A stretch of DNA of 64,000 nucleotides from Micromonospora_J zhanjiangensis (GCF_042650605.1 NZ_JBHSBN010000020.1:62001-126000); one strand, 5' to 3'. Positions 25,699-35,029 are shown, numbered from the stretch's first letter. The notes: generated by a model from the letters alone, not told the origin. Numbers and translations: made by a program.

Positions 25699-27216
25699 TC
25701 AGCCGCCGGTGAGCGTCTCCAACAGGTCCTTGGCGCTGGCGCACCGGTCGAACAGGGCACCGACGTGTTTGCGGGTGCCCCGCTCGGGCTCCATCATCGG
25801 CACCCGGACCAGTGAGTCCCGGCCGACGTCGAAGATGACCGAGTCCCAGCTGGCGGCGACCACCTCGGAGGCGTACTGGGCCAGGCAGCGGCCCCGGAAG
25901 TAGGCCCGGGTGTCCTCCGGCGGGTCCACCATCGCCGACCGGGTCTCCTCGTCCGACAGCAGGGTGGCCATCGACCCGCGGGACACCAGCCGGTGGTAGA
26001 GGCCCTTCTCCGGCCGTACGTCGGAGTACTGCAGGTCGACCAGTTGCAGCTTGTGCGAGGCCCAGCCGAGGCCCTCCCGGTCGCGGTAGCCCTCCAGCAG
26101 CCGCAGCTTCGCCAGCCAGTCCAACTCGCCGGCGCAGAGCATCGGGTCCCGGCCGAGCCGGTCCAGCACGCTCTCCCACCGGTCCAGCACGTCGGCGGTG
26201 GCGGCGTCGACGTCCGCGCCGTACCGCTGCTCCACGAACGCCCGGGCCCGCTCCAGGTAGGCCCATTGCAGGTCCAGAGCGGTCAACCGGCGACCGTCGC
26301 GCAACCGCATCCGGTGGGTCAGGCCGGGGTCGTGGCTGACCGCCTTGAGTTCCGCGACCGGGTCGGCGATGCCCAGGTCGGGGGTCAGCGCCTTCTCCTC
26401 GATCATCGTGAGCACGAGCGCGGTGGTGCCGACCTTGAGGTACGTGGAGATCTCCGACAGGTTCGCGTCGCCGATGATCACATGCAGTCGCCGGTACTTG
26501 TCGGCGTCCGCGTGCGGCTCGTCCCGGGTGTTGATGATGGGTCGCTTCAGTGTGGTCTCCAGGCCGACCTCGACCTCGAAGAAGTCGGCCCGTTGGGAGA
26601 TCTGGAAGCCCGGCTGCGAACCGTCCTGGCCGCGACCCACCCGGCCGGCACCGCAGACGATCTGACGGCTGACGAAGAACGGGGTGAGGTAGGCCACGAT
26701 GTCGGCGAACGGCGTCTGCCGGCGCATCAGGTAGTTCTCGTGTGCGCCGTAGCTGGCGCCCTTGTTGTCGGTGTTGTTCTTGTACAGGTGGATCGGGTGG
26801 GTGCCGGGGATGGTGGCCGCCCGCCGGGCCGCCTCGGCCATCACCCGCTCCCCCGCCTTGTCCCAGCGCACCACGTCCAGCGGGTTGGTCACCTCGGGGG
26901 TGGAGTACTCCGGGTGGGCGTGGTCGACGTAGAGGCGGGCGCCGTTGGTCAGTATGACGTTGGCCAGGCCGAGGTCCTCGTCGGCCAGCGCGTCGGCCGG
27001 GTCGTACGCGGCGCCGGAGTAGGTGAAGCCGCGGGCGTCCCGCAGCGGCGACTCCTCCTCGTAGTCCCAGCGCGCCCGGCCGCCCCGGGTCAACTCGGGC
27101 CGGGCGCCGTACGCGTTGACCACCTGGGAGGAGGTCACCATCGGATTCGCGCCGGCCTGGCCCGGCACCGAGATGCCGTACTCGACCTCGGTACCCATGA
27201 TCCGTCTGACGCTCAT
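25699..27216 (-). CDS. dop: Pup deamidase/depupylase Dop
   Basis: 505 aa. Converts Pup-Gln to Pup-Glu and also cleaves Pup from substrates. It is a paralogue of PafA with the same fold: RRIMGTEVEYGISVPGQAG, ARLYVDHAHPEYSTPE with the catalytic Asp at residue 98, LYKNNTDNKGASYGAHENYL and PIINTRDEPHADADKYRRLH. Residues about 36-80 form the insert ('Dop loop') absent from PafA. The ATG at 27216 begins MSVRRIMGTEVEYG. Upstream on the same strand lies the DUF2142/sugar operon. Confidence 0.96.
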   Translation of the reverse strand: MSVRRIMGTEVEYGISVPGQAGANPMVTSSQVVNAYGARPELTRGGRARWDYEEESPLRDARGFTYSGAAYDPADALADEDLGLANVILTNGARLYVDHAHPEYSTPEVTNPLDVVRWDKAGERVMAEAARRAATIPGTHPIHLYKNNTDNKGASYGAHENYLMRRQTPFADIVAYLTPFFVSRQIVCGAGRVGRGQDGSQPGFQISQRADFFEVEVGLETTLKRPIINTRDEPHADADKYRRLHVIIGDANLSEISTYLKVGTTALVLTMIEEKALTPDLGIADPVAELKAVSHDPGLTHRMRLRDGRRLTALDLQWAYLERARAFVEQRYGADVDAATADVLDRWESVLDRLGRDPMLCAGELDWLAKLRLLEGYRDREGLGWASHKLQLVDLQYSDVRPEKGLYHRLVSRGSMATLLSDEETRSAMVDPPEDTRAYFRGRCLAQYASEVVAASWDSVIFDVGRDSLVRVPMMEPERGTRKHVGALFDRCASAKDLLETLTGG

Positions 27217-27336
27217 GCCGACACTCCACTCGGTTGTGCGCCGCCCGCCACGCCGGCGGGGTACGCCCCACGACGTTCGCTCACGCCAAGCCCCATTCGT
27301 CGCACAGTGGGTCCAGCCTAGACCGCCGCGCGGTGA

Positions 27337-29016
27337 CTACGCCCGCGGCGCCTCGGTGTGCCCGCCGCCGGGACGATCCGCGGCCGCGGTCCCGGACCGA
27401 TCCGCGGTCTCCGACCGGTCCGCGGTCGGGATTTCCGCCCGGTCCGCGGTCGGGATTTCCGCCCGGTCCGCGGTCGAGACCTCCGGCCGGTCCGCGGTCG
27501 CACCCGCGGCTGCCGGTCGGTCGGTCAGCCGCCGGGTCGGCGCCGTCCAGGCCAGCCACCCGATCACCGCCAGTCCCAGCACGCTGGCCACCAGCGGTGT
27601 CGCGGAGCCGAGTACCGGGTGCCACGGCCCGAGGAACGGGTCGAGGCTGCCGAACCCGAGCCGGGCCGGCAGCCCGTGCTGCCATCGCACCATCGTGAAG
27701 ACCAGGCAGAACAGGTGGATCGGCACGAACAGCAGGACCAGCAGCCGGACCGTCGTCCGGGAGCGGTCGGCGTCGATCCCGCGCTGCTCCAACACGTACG
27801 CCGCGAAGAGCAGCACCCCGGCGAGCATCGGCAGCATGTAGCGGCCCTGGGAGACGAAGCCGGTCTGCTTCACGGCGGCGATCTGCACCGCCGACGGGAT
27901 CGCGACGCCGCCGAGGATCAGCACCAGCAGCCGCCAGCGGTCGACCCGGGTGCCGAACACCAACGCCATGACCACCAGCGCCGCGGCGGCGAACTGCCAG
28001 AGCAGGTACGCCGGGGCCGGCATCCGGGTGTCCAGCCAGGAGGTCACCCCGACCATCTGGTCGAGGTAGTCCCGCCACCGGTTCGCCTCGACGAAGACGG
28101 CCTGTCCGTAGGTGTACCGGTTACTGCCGTAGTTGCCGAGATCGGAGGTCTTCATCAGCACGCCCCACAGCACGGCGGTGACCACCGTCAGGGAGATCGC
28201 CGCGGCCCACCAGCGGGCCGCCCGGGTGCGCAGCAGCTGCCACAGGTTGCCCTGCCGCAGCGGGATCGCCAGGGCGACGAATCCGACGGCGATCCAGAGC
28301 GGGCCGGTCTGCCGGAGCATGGCCAGCAGGACGCCGCTGATGCCGACCAGCGTGAGCAGCCCCCGGTTGGCCGGTGACCAGCGGTCCAGCAGCAGCGGGA
28401 TGGCTGCGGTGAAGAACGCGACGCCGGCCGCGATCTCCAACCCGTTGGGGTTGACCGCGCTGGCCATGTGCGCCGTCATCGGGGTGGTGGCGGCGAGCAG
28501 CCCACCGAGCATCAACCGGTGCCGGGACCGCTTGAGGATCACGACGAGGGCGCTGGCCAGCAGCGCGGCCGAGAGCGCCGCGCCGATCAGCCGGGCGAGC
28601 AGGACCCCGGACCAGCCGGGCCACAGTTGCAGCGGCCAGCCGACCAGGGCGTAGTAGACCGGGTGGTAGCGGCCCGCGCCGGTGCCGGCCCGTACCGGGG
28701 TCGGGTCGCTGCCCGGCGGTACCGCGCAGGCGGCCGACCGGTTCGGCTTGAACTGCCAACACTGCTCCCGGACCAGTCCCCGGGGCACGGTCTGGAACGC
28801 CCCCGAGCCCTTCTTCGCCGCGGCCGGCTTGGGCGCGACCTGGCCGGCCGCCACCCCGGCGGCGCGCACCACGTGCTCCCGCTCGTCCGGGGTGCCGTCG
28901 TACGGGGCGGCCACCGACCACGCGCCGATCATGAGCAGGAACCCGAGGAAGGCAAGCACCCACAGCCCCGGTACGCCGAGCGTGCCGGCGCGGCCAGTGG
29001 TTCGTTGGTCGGTCAT
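27337..29016 (-). CDS. DUF2142 polytopic membrane protein with repeat tail
   Basis: 559 aa. About ten transmembrane segments (first: GLWVLAFLGFLLMIGAWSVA). The periplasmic loop after helix 1 has APYDGTPDEREHVVRAAGVA and GAGRYHPVYYALVGWPLQLW, the DUF2142 signature resembling GT-C glycosyltransferases. Probably transfers a sugar from a lipid carrier outside the membrane. The last about 55 residues contain TADRAEIP-type tandem repeats. It is downstream of the GT2 and sugar-modifying genes, supporting an envelope-polysaccharide role. Confidence 0.82.
   Translation of the reverse strand: MTDQRTTGRAGTLGVPGLWVLAFLGFLLMIGAWSVAAPYDGTPDEREHVVRAAGVAAGQVAPKPAAAKKGSGAFQTVPRGLVREQCWQFKPNRSAACAVPPGSDPTPVRAGTGAGRYHPVYYALVGWPLQLWPGWSGVLLARLIGAALSAALLASALVVILKRSRHRLMLGGLLAATTPMTAHMASAVNPNGLEIAAGVAFFTAAIPLLLDRWSPANRGLLTLVGISGVLLAMLRQTGPLWIAVGFVALAIPLRQGNLWQLLRTRAARWWAAAISLTVVTAVLWGVLMKTSDLGNYGSNRYTYGQAVFVEANRWRDYLDQMVGVTSWLDTRMPAPAYLLWQFAAAALVVMALVFGTRVDRWRLLVLILGGVAIPSAVQIAAVKQTGFVSQGRYMLPMLAGVLLFAAYVLEQRGIDADRSRTTVRLLVLLFVPIHLFCLVFTMVRWQHGLPARLGFGSLDPFLGPWHPVLGSATPLVASVLGLAVIGWLAWTAPTRRLTDRPAAAGATADRPEVSTADRAEIPTADRAEIPTADRSETADRSGTAAADRPGGGHTEAPRA
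27422..27493 (-). repeat. Three 24-bp tandem repeats in the DUF2142 gene
   Basis: Two identical units starting GCGGTCGGGATTTCCGCCCG (27422-27445, 27446-27469) and a diverged third (27470-27493). They encode an 8-residue repeat (TADRAEIP) at the C-terminus and keep the frame. Confidence 0.9.
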
Positions 29017-29119
29017 GGTGACTCCGGTCGGCCCTTTCTGGTACGGCGACGGACCCCGCCGGGCGGTTCCGGTCGCGCCGGGCGGGCGGTCGGCGGTCCG
29101 CCCGCCGGCGGGTGACTGG

Positions 29120-30052
29120 TCAGTCCGGTGTCGACTGGATGTCGAGGGTGAGCGCGGAGATCAGCATGTGGATGCCGGTCAGCAGCGGGCCGACCGCGAG
29201 CAGCACGCTGCCCGTGGTGGCGACCGGCGGGCCGAGCGTCTCCACCAGCACCCAGATCCCCCAACCGGCACCCCAGGCGAGCAGCAGCAGGCTGGTGAAG
29301 AACAGCAGCGCGACCGGGGAGAACGAGGCGAGCACGTGCTTGAGCAGCATCCGCCGCCAGAATCCCCGGAACAGCAGGCTGGCGATCCGCGGGGCCACCT
29401 TGTGGATCCGCATCGTGGAGACCTCTTCGCCGTACACGGCCGGGACCGGTACGTCCTTGGCCCGGGCGTTGGCGATGTTCAACCAGATCAGCAGGTCGTT
29501 CTCGAACTCGTAGCCGCGCGCCACGCCGGCCATGTTCAGCCGCAGCAGGGCCGACCGGGCCACCGCCGTGTAGCCGTTCTGCGGGTCGAACAGGTTCCAG
29601 TAGCCGCTGGCCAGCTTGGTGGCGAAGGAGAGCGCGACGCTGCCCAGCATCCGCACCATCGGCATCTTGGCGAAGGAGGTACGGGAGAAGAACCGGTTCG
29701 CCTTGGTGAACTCGTACCCGTGCTCACAGATCGGGTCGAGCAGGGCGGGCAGGTAGGCGGGGTCCATCTGGGCGTCCCCGGCCATCACCACGTTGACGTC
29801 GGCGCCCAGTTCGAGCGCCCGCTCGTGACCGTCCATGATCGAGCCACCGACGCCGGTGTTCTTCTCGTGGTCGATCACGACCACCCGGGGATCACCGACC
29901 TGCCGCGCCCGCGCCGAGGTGTCGTCGGTCGAGCAGTCGTTGACCACGACGATGAGGTCGACGAACTCCGGCATGGTGGTGATCGTCTGACCGATCAGCT
30001 TGCTCTCGTTGTAGGCGGGCACCACCGCCGCGATCTTTTTGCCCTTGTACAT
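29120..30052 (-). CDS. Family 2 glycosyltransferase, dolichol-phosphate-mannose-synthase type
   Basis: 310 aa. The GT-A domain starts KKIAAVVPAYNESKLIGQTI; VVVNDCSTDDTSARA and VVMAGDAQMDPAYLPALLDP (DxD-type metal site) follow, then FFSRTSFAKMPMVRMLGS and DPQNGYTAVAR. Two C-terminal transmembrane helices (SPVALLFFTSLLLLAWGAGW and a second) anchor it. The fold suggests sugar transfer to polyprenyl phosphate, producing a donor for a GT-C enzyme such as the DUF2142 protein downstream. The start lies 1 nt after the preceding dehydrogenase stop. Confidence 0.88.
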   Translation of the reverse strand: MYKGKKIAAVVPAYNESKLIGQTITTMPEFVDLIVVVNDCSTDDTSARARQVGDPRVVVIDHEKNTGVGGSIMDGHERALELGADVNVVMAGDAQMDPAYLPALLDPICEHGYEFTKANRFFSRTSFAKMPMVRMLGSVALSFATKLASGYWNLFDPQNGYTAVARSALLRLNMAGVARGYEFENDLLIWLNIANARAKDVPVPAVYGEEVSTMRIHKVAPRIASLLFRGFWRRMLLKHVLASFSPVALLFFTSLLLLAWGAGWGIWVLVETLGPPVATTGSVLLAVGPLLTGIHMLISALTLDIQSTPD

Positions 30053-30053
30053 C

Positions 30054-31001
30054 TCAACCCGCCAGCGCCGAGTCGCGGATACCGAGACAGACCTCCAGCG
30101 CGGCGAGGCCGTCCGCGCCGCTGACCGCCGGCTGCCGGCGGTTGACCACGCAGTCGGCGAAGTGCCGCAACTCGTGCATCAGCGGCTCGCCGTGCTGGCT
30201 CAGGAAGGGAATCTCCACCAGGCCGCTCTGCCGGTAGCGCACCCCGCCCTCCGAGAGGTACTCGGAGTGTTCGATCCGGTGCACCTCCACCTGCTGGCGC
30301 AGCAGGTCGGCCACCACGCAGTTGGCGCGCTGGGTGAGGGTGATCCGGCGGACCTTGTTCTGGCTGATCCGGCTCGCGGTGACGTTGGCGACCACGCCGT
30401 TGTCGAACATCAGCAGCGCGCAGGCCAGGTCCTGCTCGTCCGAGCGGACCACCCGGGTCATCGACCGGTGTTCCACGATCTCCGCGCCGGTGACGGCGCG
30501 GGCCAGGTCCACGTCGTGGATCATCAGGTCCAGGACCACGTCGGCGAGGGCCCGGTTGGGATAGGGGCCGACCCGGGCGATCTCCAGGGAGATCGGGTCG
30601 TCGACGAGCTGCAGCAGCTCGGTCACCACCGGGTTGAACCGCTCGACGTGCCCCACCATCAGGATCCGGTCCTGCTGCTCGGCGACGTCGATCAGCCGGC
30701 GCGCGTCCGCCACCGAGGTGGCGATCGGCTTCTCGATCAGCAGGTCACGGCCGCTGCGCAGGATCCGCTCGCCCAGCTCGCCGTGGGTCTCGCTGGGGGT
30801 GGCGAGCACCACCGCGTCGGCGGCGGCGATCGCGTCGTCCACGGACGAGGTGTAGCCGGCGCCGATGGACTTCGCCAGGGCGGCCGCGCGATCGATGTCC
30901 GGATCGCAGACGGTGGTGACGGTGAGGTCCGGTACGGTCCGGGCGACCCGGCCGTGGTTGGCGCCCATGATGCCGGCGCCGATGATTGCCAGGTCAGGCA
31001 T
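30054..31001 (-). CDS. Gfo/Idh/MocA-family sugar dehydrogenase (WbpB-like)
   Basis: 315 aa. Rossmann domain DLAIIGAGIMGANHGRVART, the EKPIATSVADA motif (catalytic Lys in EKP) and DVVLDLMIHDVDLARAVTG with the active-site His. In UDP-GlcNAcA pathways (WbpB) such enzymes oxidise the sugar 3-OH before a PLP aminotransferase; the gene just upstream encodes such an aminotransferase and the two overlap by 8 nt. That pathway assignment is by gene order, not proven. Confidence 0.85.
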   Translation of the reverse strand: MPDLAIIGAGIMGANHGRVARTVPDLTVTTVCDPDIDRAAALAKSIGAGYTSSVDDAIAAADAVVLATPSETHGELGERILRSGRDLLIEKPIATSVADARRLIDVAEQQDRILMVGHVERFNPVVTELLQLVDDPISLEIARVGPYPNRALADVVLDLMIHDVDLARAVTGAEIVEHRSMTRVVRSDEQDLACALLMFDNGVVANVTASRISQNKVRRITLTQRANCVVADLLRQQVEVHRIEHSEYLSEGGVRYRQSGLVEIPFLSQHGEPLMHELRHFADCVVNRRQPAVSGADGLAALEVCLGIRDSALAG

Positions 31002-32097
31002 CGAAGGCCCCCCGCACGGCCGCGACGATCCGGTCTACCTCGCCCTCGGACAGGTGCTGGTGCACCGGGAGGGAGAGCACCTGCGTCGCGGCCGACTCGG
31101 CCCGCGGCGTGGCGTCCGCGGCGATCCGCGGGTGCCCGACGTAGCAGTCGTAGTGGTGCATCAGCCGCGGGTAGTACAGGCCGTAGCCGATCTCCGCCTG
31201 CTCCAGCCGCTTACCGAGGTCGTCACGGGTCAGCGGGGCGTCCGCGCCGATCCGGACGGTGTACTGGTGCCAGACGTGACCGCGTCCCTCCGGCACCGTC
31301 GGGGTGGCCAGGCCGGGCAGACCGGCCAGGCCGGCGGTGAGCCGCTCGGCGTTGGCCGCCCGCCGCGCGGTCGTCGCCGCCAGCCGGCCGACCTGCGGTA
31401 CGGCGATGGCGGCCTGCAGGTCGGTGAGCCGCCAGTTGTGGCCCGGCACCTCGTACTGGTACCGCACCCGCATGCCCTGGTTGCGCAGCAGGCGCAGCCG
31501 GTCGGCGACGGCGTCGTCGGCGGTGGTGATCAGGCCACCCTCGCCGCACTGCAGGTTCTTCGTGGCGTAGAGCGAGAAGCAGCCCACCCCGAACGAGCCG
31601 ACGGCCCGGTCGCCGATCCGGGCACCGTGTGCCTGGGCGGCGTCCTCCACGATCCGTACCCCGGCCGCCTCGGCGATCGCCGTCAGCGCCGGCATGTCGG
31701 CCGGCAGACCGTACAGGTGGACCGGCATGATGGCCTTGGTCCGCTCGTTGACCAGCGCCCGCACCGACTCGGGGTCGATGGTGAAGTCGTCCCGGATGTC
31801 GGCGAACCGGACCGTCGCGCCGGACTCCAGGATGGCGTTGAGGGTGGCCGCGAAGCTGAACGGCGTGGTGATCACCTCGTCGCCGGGGCCGAGGCCCAGC
31901 GCCTCCAGGGCGGCCACCAGGGCGACCGTGCCGTTGCTCACCGCGACCGCGTGCGGCACACCGCAGAGTTCGGCGAAGGACCGCTCCAGCTCGGCGACGA
32001 CGGGTCCCTGGGCCAGTTTTCCGGACCGCAACACCTCAAGTACGGCGGCCTCCTCCTCCGGACCGATGACCACCGAGGTGATGGGAATGAACGACAT
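30994..32097 (-). CDS. DegT/DnrJ/EryC1/StrS PLP-dependent sugar aminotransferase (WbpE-like)
   Basis: 367 aa. Family motifs: VAVSNGTVALVAALEALGLG, GDEVITTPFSFAATLNAILE, VEDAAQAHGA and SLYATKNLQCGEGGLITT, where Lys forms the PLP Schiff base. It converts a 3-keto nucleotide sugar to the 3-amino sugar using Glu. Between the WbpB-like dehydrogenase and the WbpD-like N-acetyltransferase, this makes a B-E-D trio resembling UDP-2,3-diacetamido-glucuronate synthesis. The ATG at 32097 begins MSFIPITSVV. Confidence 0.9.
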   Translation of the reverse strand: MSFIPITSVVIGPEEEAAVLEVLRSGKLAQGPVVAELERSFAELCGVPHAVAVSNGTVALVAALEALGLGPGDEVITTPFSFAATLNAILESGATVRFADIRDDFTIDPESVRALVNERTKAIMPVHLYGLPADMPALTAIAEAAGVRIVEDAAQAHGARIGDRAVGSFGVGCFSLYATKNLQCGEGGLITTADDAVADRLRLLRNQGMRVRYQYEVPGHNWRLTDLQAAIAVPQVGRLAATTARRAANAERLTAGLAGLPGLATPTVPEGRGHVWHQYTVRIGADAPLTRDDLGKRLEQAEIGYGLYYPRLMHHYDCYVGHPRIAADATPRAESAATQVLSLPVHQHLSEGEVDRIVAAVRGAFDA

Positions 32098-32117
32098 GAA
32101 CTCCGTCTCCTGTGTGT

Positions 32118-32678
32118 TCAGCGCGCTTCGAGTAGGTCCAGGGCCGGCCGTTCCTCGGTCCGGGCCACCACTTCGCCCTTGCGGTTGACCCAGCCGAAGT
32201 GGCGCGCCGGGCTTCCCGCCACCAGTTGGTACGGCTGCACGTCCCGGCTGACCAGTGCACCGGCCGCGACCATCGCGTACTCGCCGATCTGCTTGCCGCA
32301 GACGATGGTGGCGTTCGCGCCGATGGAGGCGCCGCGCCGGACGAGGGTGGGGGTGACCACCCAGTCGGGGTTCTGCGCCCGCGGATAGCGGTCGTTGGTG
32401 AAGACCGCACTCGGCCCGACGAAGACCTCGTCCTCCAGCGTCACGCCGACGTACACCGACACGTTGTTCTGCACCTTGACCCGGTCACCGATCACGACGC
32501 CGGCGTCGACGTAGACGTTGCGCCCGATCGTGCAGCCCGCACCGATGCGCGCGGTGGACCGGATGTGGGTGAGATGCCAGACCTTGGTGTCCGGGCCGAT
32601 GTCGGCACCGTTCTCGACCTCGGCCGTCGGGTGGACGAAGACACTCGGATCACGAGCGGCGGTGTCGGTCACATCCAC
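32118..32678 (-). CDS. Hexapeptide-repeat N-acetyltransferase (WbpD-like)
   Basis: About 186 aa. A left-handed beta helix: VENGADIGPDTKVWHLTHIR, IGAGCTIGRNVYVDAGVVIG, KVQNNVSVYVGVTLEDEVFV and IGANATIVCGKQIGEYAMVA, with VFTNDRYPRA as in WbpD/WlbB. Transfers acetyl from acetyl-CoA to the amino sugar. GTG at 32678 or 32672. First gene of the operon running 32.7 to 27.3 kb; it is divergent from the GtrA gene. Confidence 0.88.
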   Translation of the reverse strand: MDVTDTAARDPSVFVHPTAEVENGADIGPDTKVWHLTHIRSTARIGAGCTIGRNVYVDAGVVIGDRVKVQNNVSVYVGVTLEDEVFVGPSAVFTNDRYPRAQNPDWVVTPTLVRRGASIGANATIVCGKQIGEYAMVAAGALVSRDVQPYQLVAGSPARHFGWVNRKGEVVARTEERPALDLLEAR

Positions 32679-32772
32679 ACCTCGAGGAAGTCGGTGGCGG
32701 TCGCGGGACGGACAGACGATAGCCTGCTAACCCGTGACCCACTGTGGCGGGTCCTACCGGGGAGGCAGCTTC

Positions 32773-33171
32773 GTGAGTTCAGCCGTGGCGTCCATCGCCA
32801 GCCTCACCCGTCGCAGCAGCGTACGGTTCCTCATCGTCGGTGGGCTGAGCGTGGCCACGGACACCGGCGCGCTGTTCGTGTTCCACGGCGTACTGGGGCT
32901 CTGGCTGCCGGTGGCGACGGTCCTCGCGTTCGCGACGGCGTTCGTGGTCAACTTCGGGCTCAACCGGGTGTGGGCGTTCGGCGCCACCGGCGCGGTCGGC
33001 GGTCAGGTCTGGCGTTACCTGGCCCTGGTGCTGGTCAACCTGGTCGCCACCGTGCTGCTGGTGCAGGGCCTGACCTGGGCCGGGCTGCCGTACCTGGTCG
33101 CGAAGGTGGTCACCGCCGGCGCGCTGGCGGCGATGAACTACGTGGTGTCCAAGAAATGGATCTTCATCTGA
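32773..33171 (+). CDS. GtrA-family membrane protein
   Basis: About 132 aa with four hydrophobic helices: RFLIVGGLSVATDTGALFVF, VATVLAFATAFVVNFGLNRV, LALVLVNLVATVLLVQGLTW and KVVTAGALAAMNYVVSKKWI. The NFGLNRVWAF motif and the KKW ending are typical. GtrA proteins are thought to flip lipid-linked sugars. GTG 32773 has GGGGAGG 7 nt upstream, making it clearly better than the earlier in-frame GTG at 32734. Divergent from the sugar operon it probably serves. Confidence 0.87.
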   Translation: MSSAVASIASLTRRSSVRFLIVGGLSVATDTGALFVFHGVLGLWLPVATVLAFATAFVVNFGLNRVWAFGATGAVGGQVWRYLALVLVNLVATVLLVQGLTWAGLPYLVAKVVTAGALAAMNYVVSKKWIFI

Positions 33172-33191
33172 CCCGGTGGGGTCCGGTTCCG

Positions 33192-33235
33192 ACGGTTGAG
33201 GGCGGTACGCCGACCGGCGTACCGCCCTCAACCGT
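33192..33235. terminator. 20-bp perfect stem-loop between gtrA and arc
   Basis: Arms ACGGTTGAGGGCGGTACGCC (33192-33211) and its exact complement (33216-33235) with a 4-nt loop GACC. It lies between the convergent stops of the GtrA gene and arc; a strong two-way terminator. Confidence 0.75.
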
Positions 33236-33247
33236 GCTGTCCCGGTG

Positions 33248-35029
33248 TTACAGATACTGGCCGGTGTTGCTGGCGGTCTCGATCGACCGGCCGGCCTCGG
33301 TGCCCTTGCCGCCGGAGACGAGCGTACGGATGTAGACGATCCGTTCGCCCTTCTTGCCGGAGATCCGGGCCCAGTCGTCCGGGTTGGTGGTGTTCGGCAG
33401 GTCCTCGTTCTCCCGGAACTCGTCGACGCAGGCGTCCAGCAGGTGCTGCAGCCGCAGGCCCTTGCGTCCGGAGGAGAGGAACTCCTTGATGGCCATCTTC
33501 TTGCCCCGGTCGACGATGTTCTGGATCATCGCCCCGGAGTTGAAGTCCTTGAAGTACAGGACCTCCTTGTCACCGTTGGCGTAGGTGACCTCCAGGAACC
33601 GGTTCTCCTCGGTCTCCGAGTACATCCGCAGGACCACGGCCTCGATCATGGCCGCCACCGTCGCCTGGGCGTCCTGGCCGTGCTCGGCCAGGTCGTCCGG
33701 GTGCAACGGCAGGCCGGAGAGGATGTACTTGGAGAAGATGTCCTTCGCCGCCTCGGCGTCCGGACGCTCGATCTTGATCTTGACGTCCAGTCGGCCCGGC
33801 CGCAGGATCGCCGGGTCGATCATGTCCTCCCGGTTGGAGGCGCCGATCACGATGACGTTCTCCAGCCCCTCCACGCCGTCGATCTCGCTGAGCAGCTGGG
33901 GAACGATCGTGTTCTCCACGTCGGAGGAGACACCGGAGCCACGGGTCCGGAACACCGAGTCCATCTCGTCGAAGAACACGATGACCGGGGTGCCCTCGCC
34001 GGCCTTCTCCCGGGCCCGCTGGAAGACCAACCGGATGTGCCGCTCGGTCTCACCGACGTACTTGTTGAGCAGCTCGGGGCCCTTGATGTTGAGGAAGTAG
34101 CTGGTGTGCTTCTCCTCGCCCCGCCGCTCGGCGATCTTCTTGGCCAACGAGTTGGCCACCGCCTTGGCGATCAGGGTCTTGCCGCAGCCCGGCGGGCCGT
34201 AGAGCAATATGCCCTTCGGCGGACGCAGCTGGTGTTCGCGGAACAGGTCGGCGTGCAGGAACGGCAACTCGACCGCGTCCCGGATCTGCTCGATCTGCGA
34301 GTGCAGGCCACCGATGTCGCCGTAGTCGACGTCGGGAACCTCCTCCAGGACGAGCTCCTCGACCTCGCTCTTCGGGATGCGCTCGTACGCGTACGCCGAG
34401 CGCGGCTCGATCATCAACGAGTCGCCGGTCCGCAACGGCGCGCCGATCAGCGTCTCGGCCAGATGGACGATCCGCTCCTCGTCGGCGTGCGAGATGACCA
34501 GCGCACGGTCGCCCGCCCCACCGGTCGGGCTGTCCAGCACCTCCTTGAGCATGACCACCTCGCCGACCCGTTCGTAGCCGAACGCGTCGACGATGTTGAG
34601 GGCGTCGTTGAGCAGCACCTCCTGGCCGCGCCGCAGCTCGGCCACGTCGATCGAGGGGGACACCGCCACCCGCAGCTTGCGGCCGCCGGTGAAGACGTCG
34701 ACCGTCCCGTCCTCGTGTCGCGCCAGGAAGACACCGTACCCGCTGGGCGGTTGCGCCAGCCGGTCGATCTCCTCCTTGAGCGTGACGATCTGGGCCCGTG
34801 CTTCCTTGAGCGTGCTCACGAGCCGGTCGTTGTTCTCGGTCAGCCGAGCCAGCTGCGCCTGGGTGGCCGCCAGTCGTTCCTCGAGCTGCCGCACGTGTCG
34901 AGGGCTCTCCGTCAGTTTGCGCCGAACCAGAGCGAGTTCCTCTTGAAGGAACGCGACCTGGGTGGAGAGATCGTGGGCCTCCTTCTCCCACCGTGCGGCG
35001 CGCGAGTCCGCGTCGTCGCTGCGTGCCAC
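33248..35029 (-). CDS. arc: Proteasome-activating AAA+ ATPase Arc/Mpa
   Basis: 593 aa. Coiled coil at about residues 12-92 (WEKEAHDLSTQVAFLQEEL and on) captures Pup; two OB domains follow; the AAA module has Walker A YGPPGCGKTLIA, Walker B VIVFFDEMDS and the arginine-finger region RPGRLDVKIKI. It ends GQYL, the penultimate-Tyr tail that docks into the PrcA ring. It unfolds pupylated proteins and feeds them to the 20S core. It is about 10 kb from prcBA with unrelated sugar genes between. Confidence 0.96.
   Translation of the reverse strand: MARSDDADSRAARWEKEAHDLSTQVAFLQEELALVRRKLTESPRHVRQLEERLAATQAQLARLTENNDRLVSTLKEARAQIVTLKEEIDRLAQPPSGYGVFLARHEDGTVDVFTGGRKLRVAVSPSIDVAELRRGQEVLLNDALNIVDAFGYERVGEVVMLKEVLDSPTGGAGDRALVISHADEERIVHLAETLIGAPLRTGDSLMIEPRSAYAYERIPKSEVEELVLEEVPDVDYGDIGGLHSQIEQIRDAVELPFLHADLFREHQLRPPKGILLYGPPGCGKTLIAKAVANSLAKKIAERRGEEKHTSYFLNIKGPELLNKYVGETERHIRLVFQRAREKAGEGTPVIVFFDEMDSVFRTRGSGVSSDVENTIVPQLLSEIDGVEGLENVIVIGASNREDMIDPAILRPGRLDVKIKIERPDAEAAKDIFSKYILSGLPLHPDDLAEHGQDAQATVAAMIEAVVLRMYSETEENRFLEVTYANGDKEVLYFKDFNSGAMIQNIVDRGKKMAIKEFLSSGRKGLRLQHLLDACVDEFRENEDLPNTTNPDDWARISGKKGERIVYIRTLVSGGKGTEAGRSIETASNTGQYL

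Noticed and set aside
24278..27271. One long frame joining the acyltransferase with sequence antisense or out of frame to dop
   Set aside because: The upstream part overlaps dop in another frame and has no motif; only the acyltransferase part is real.
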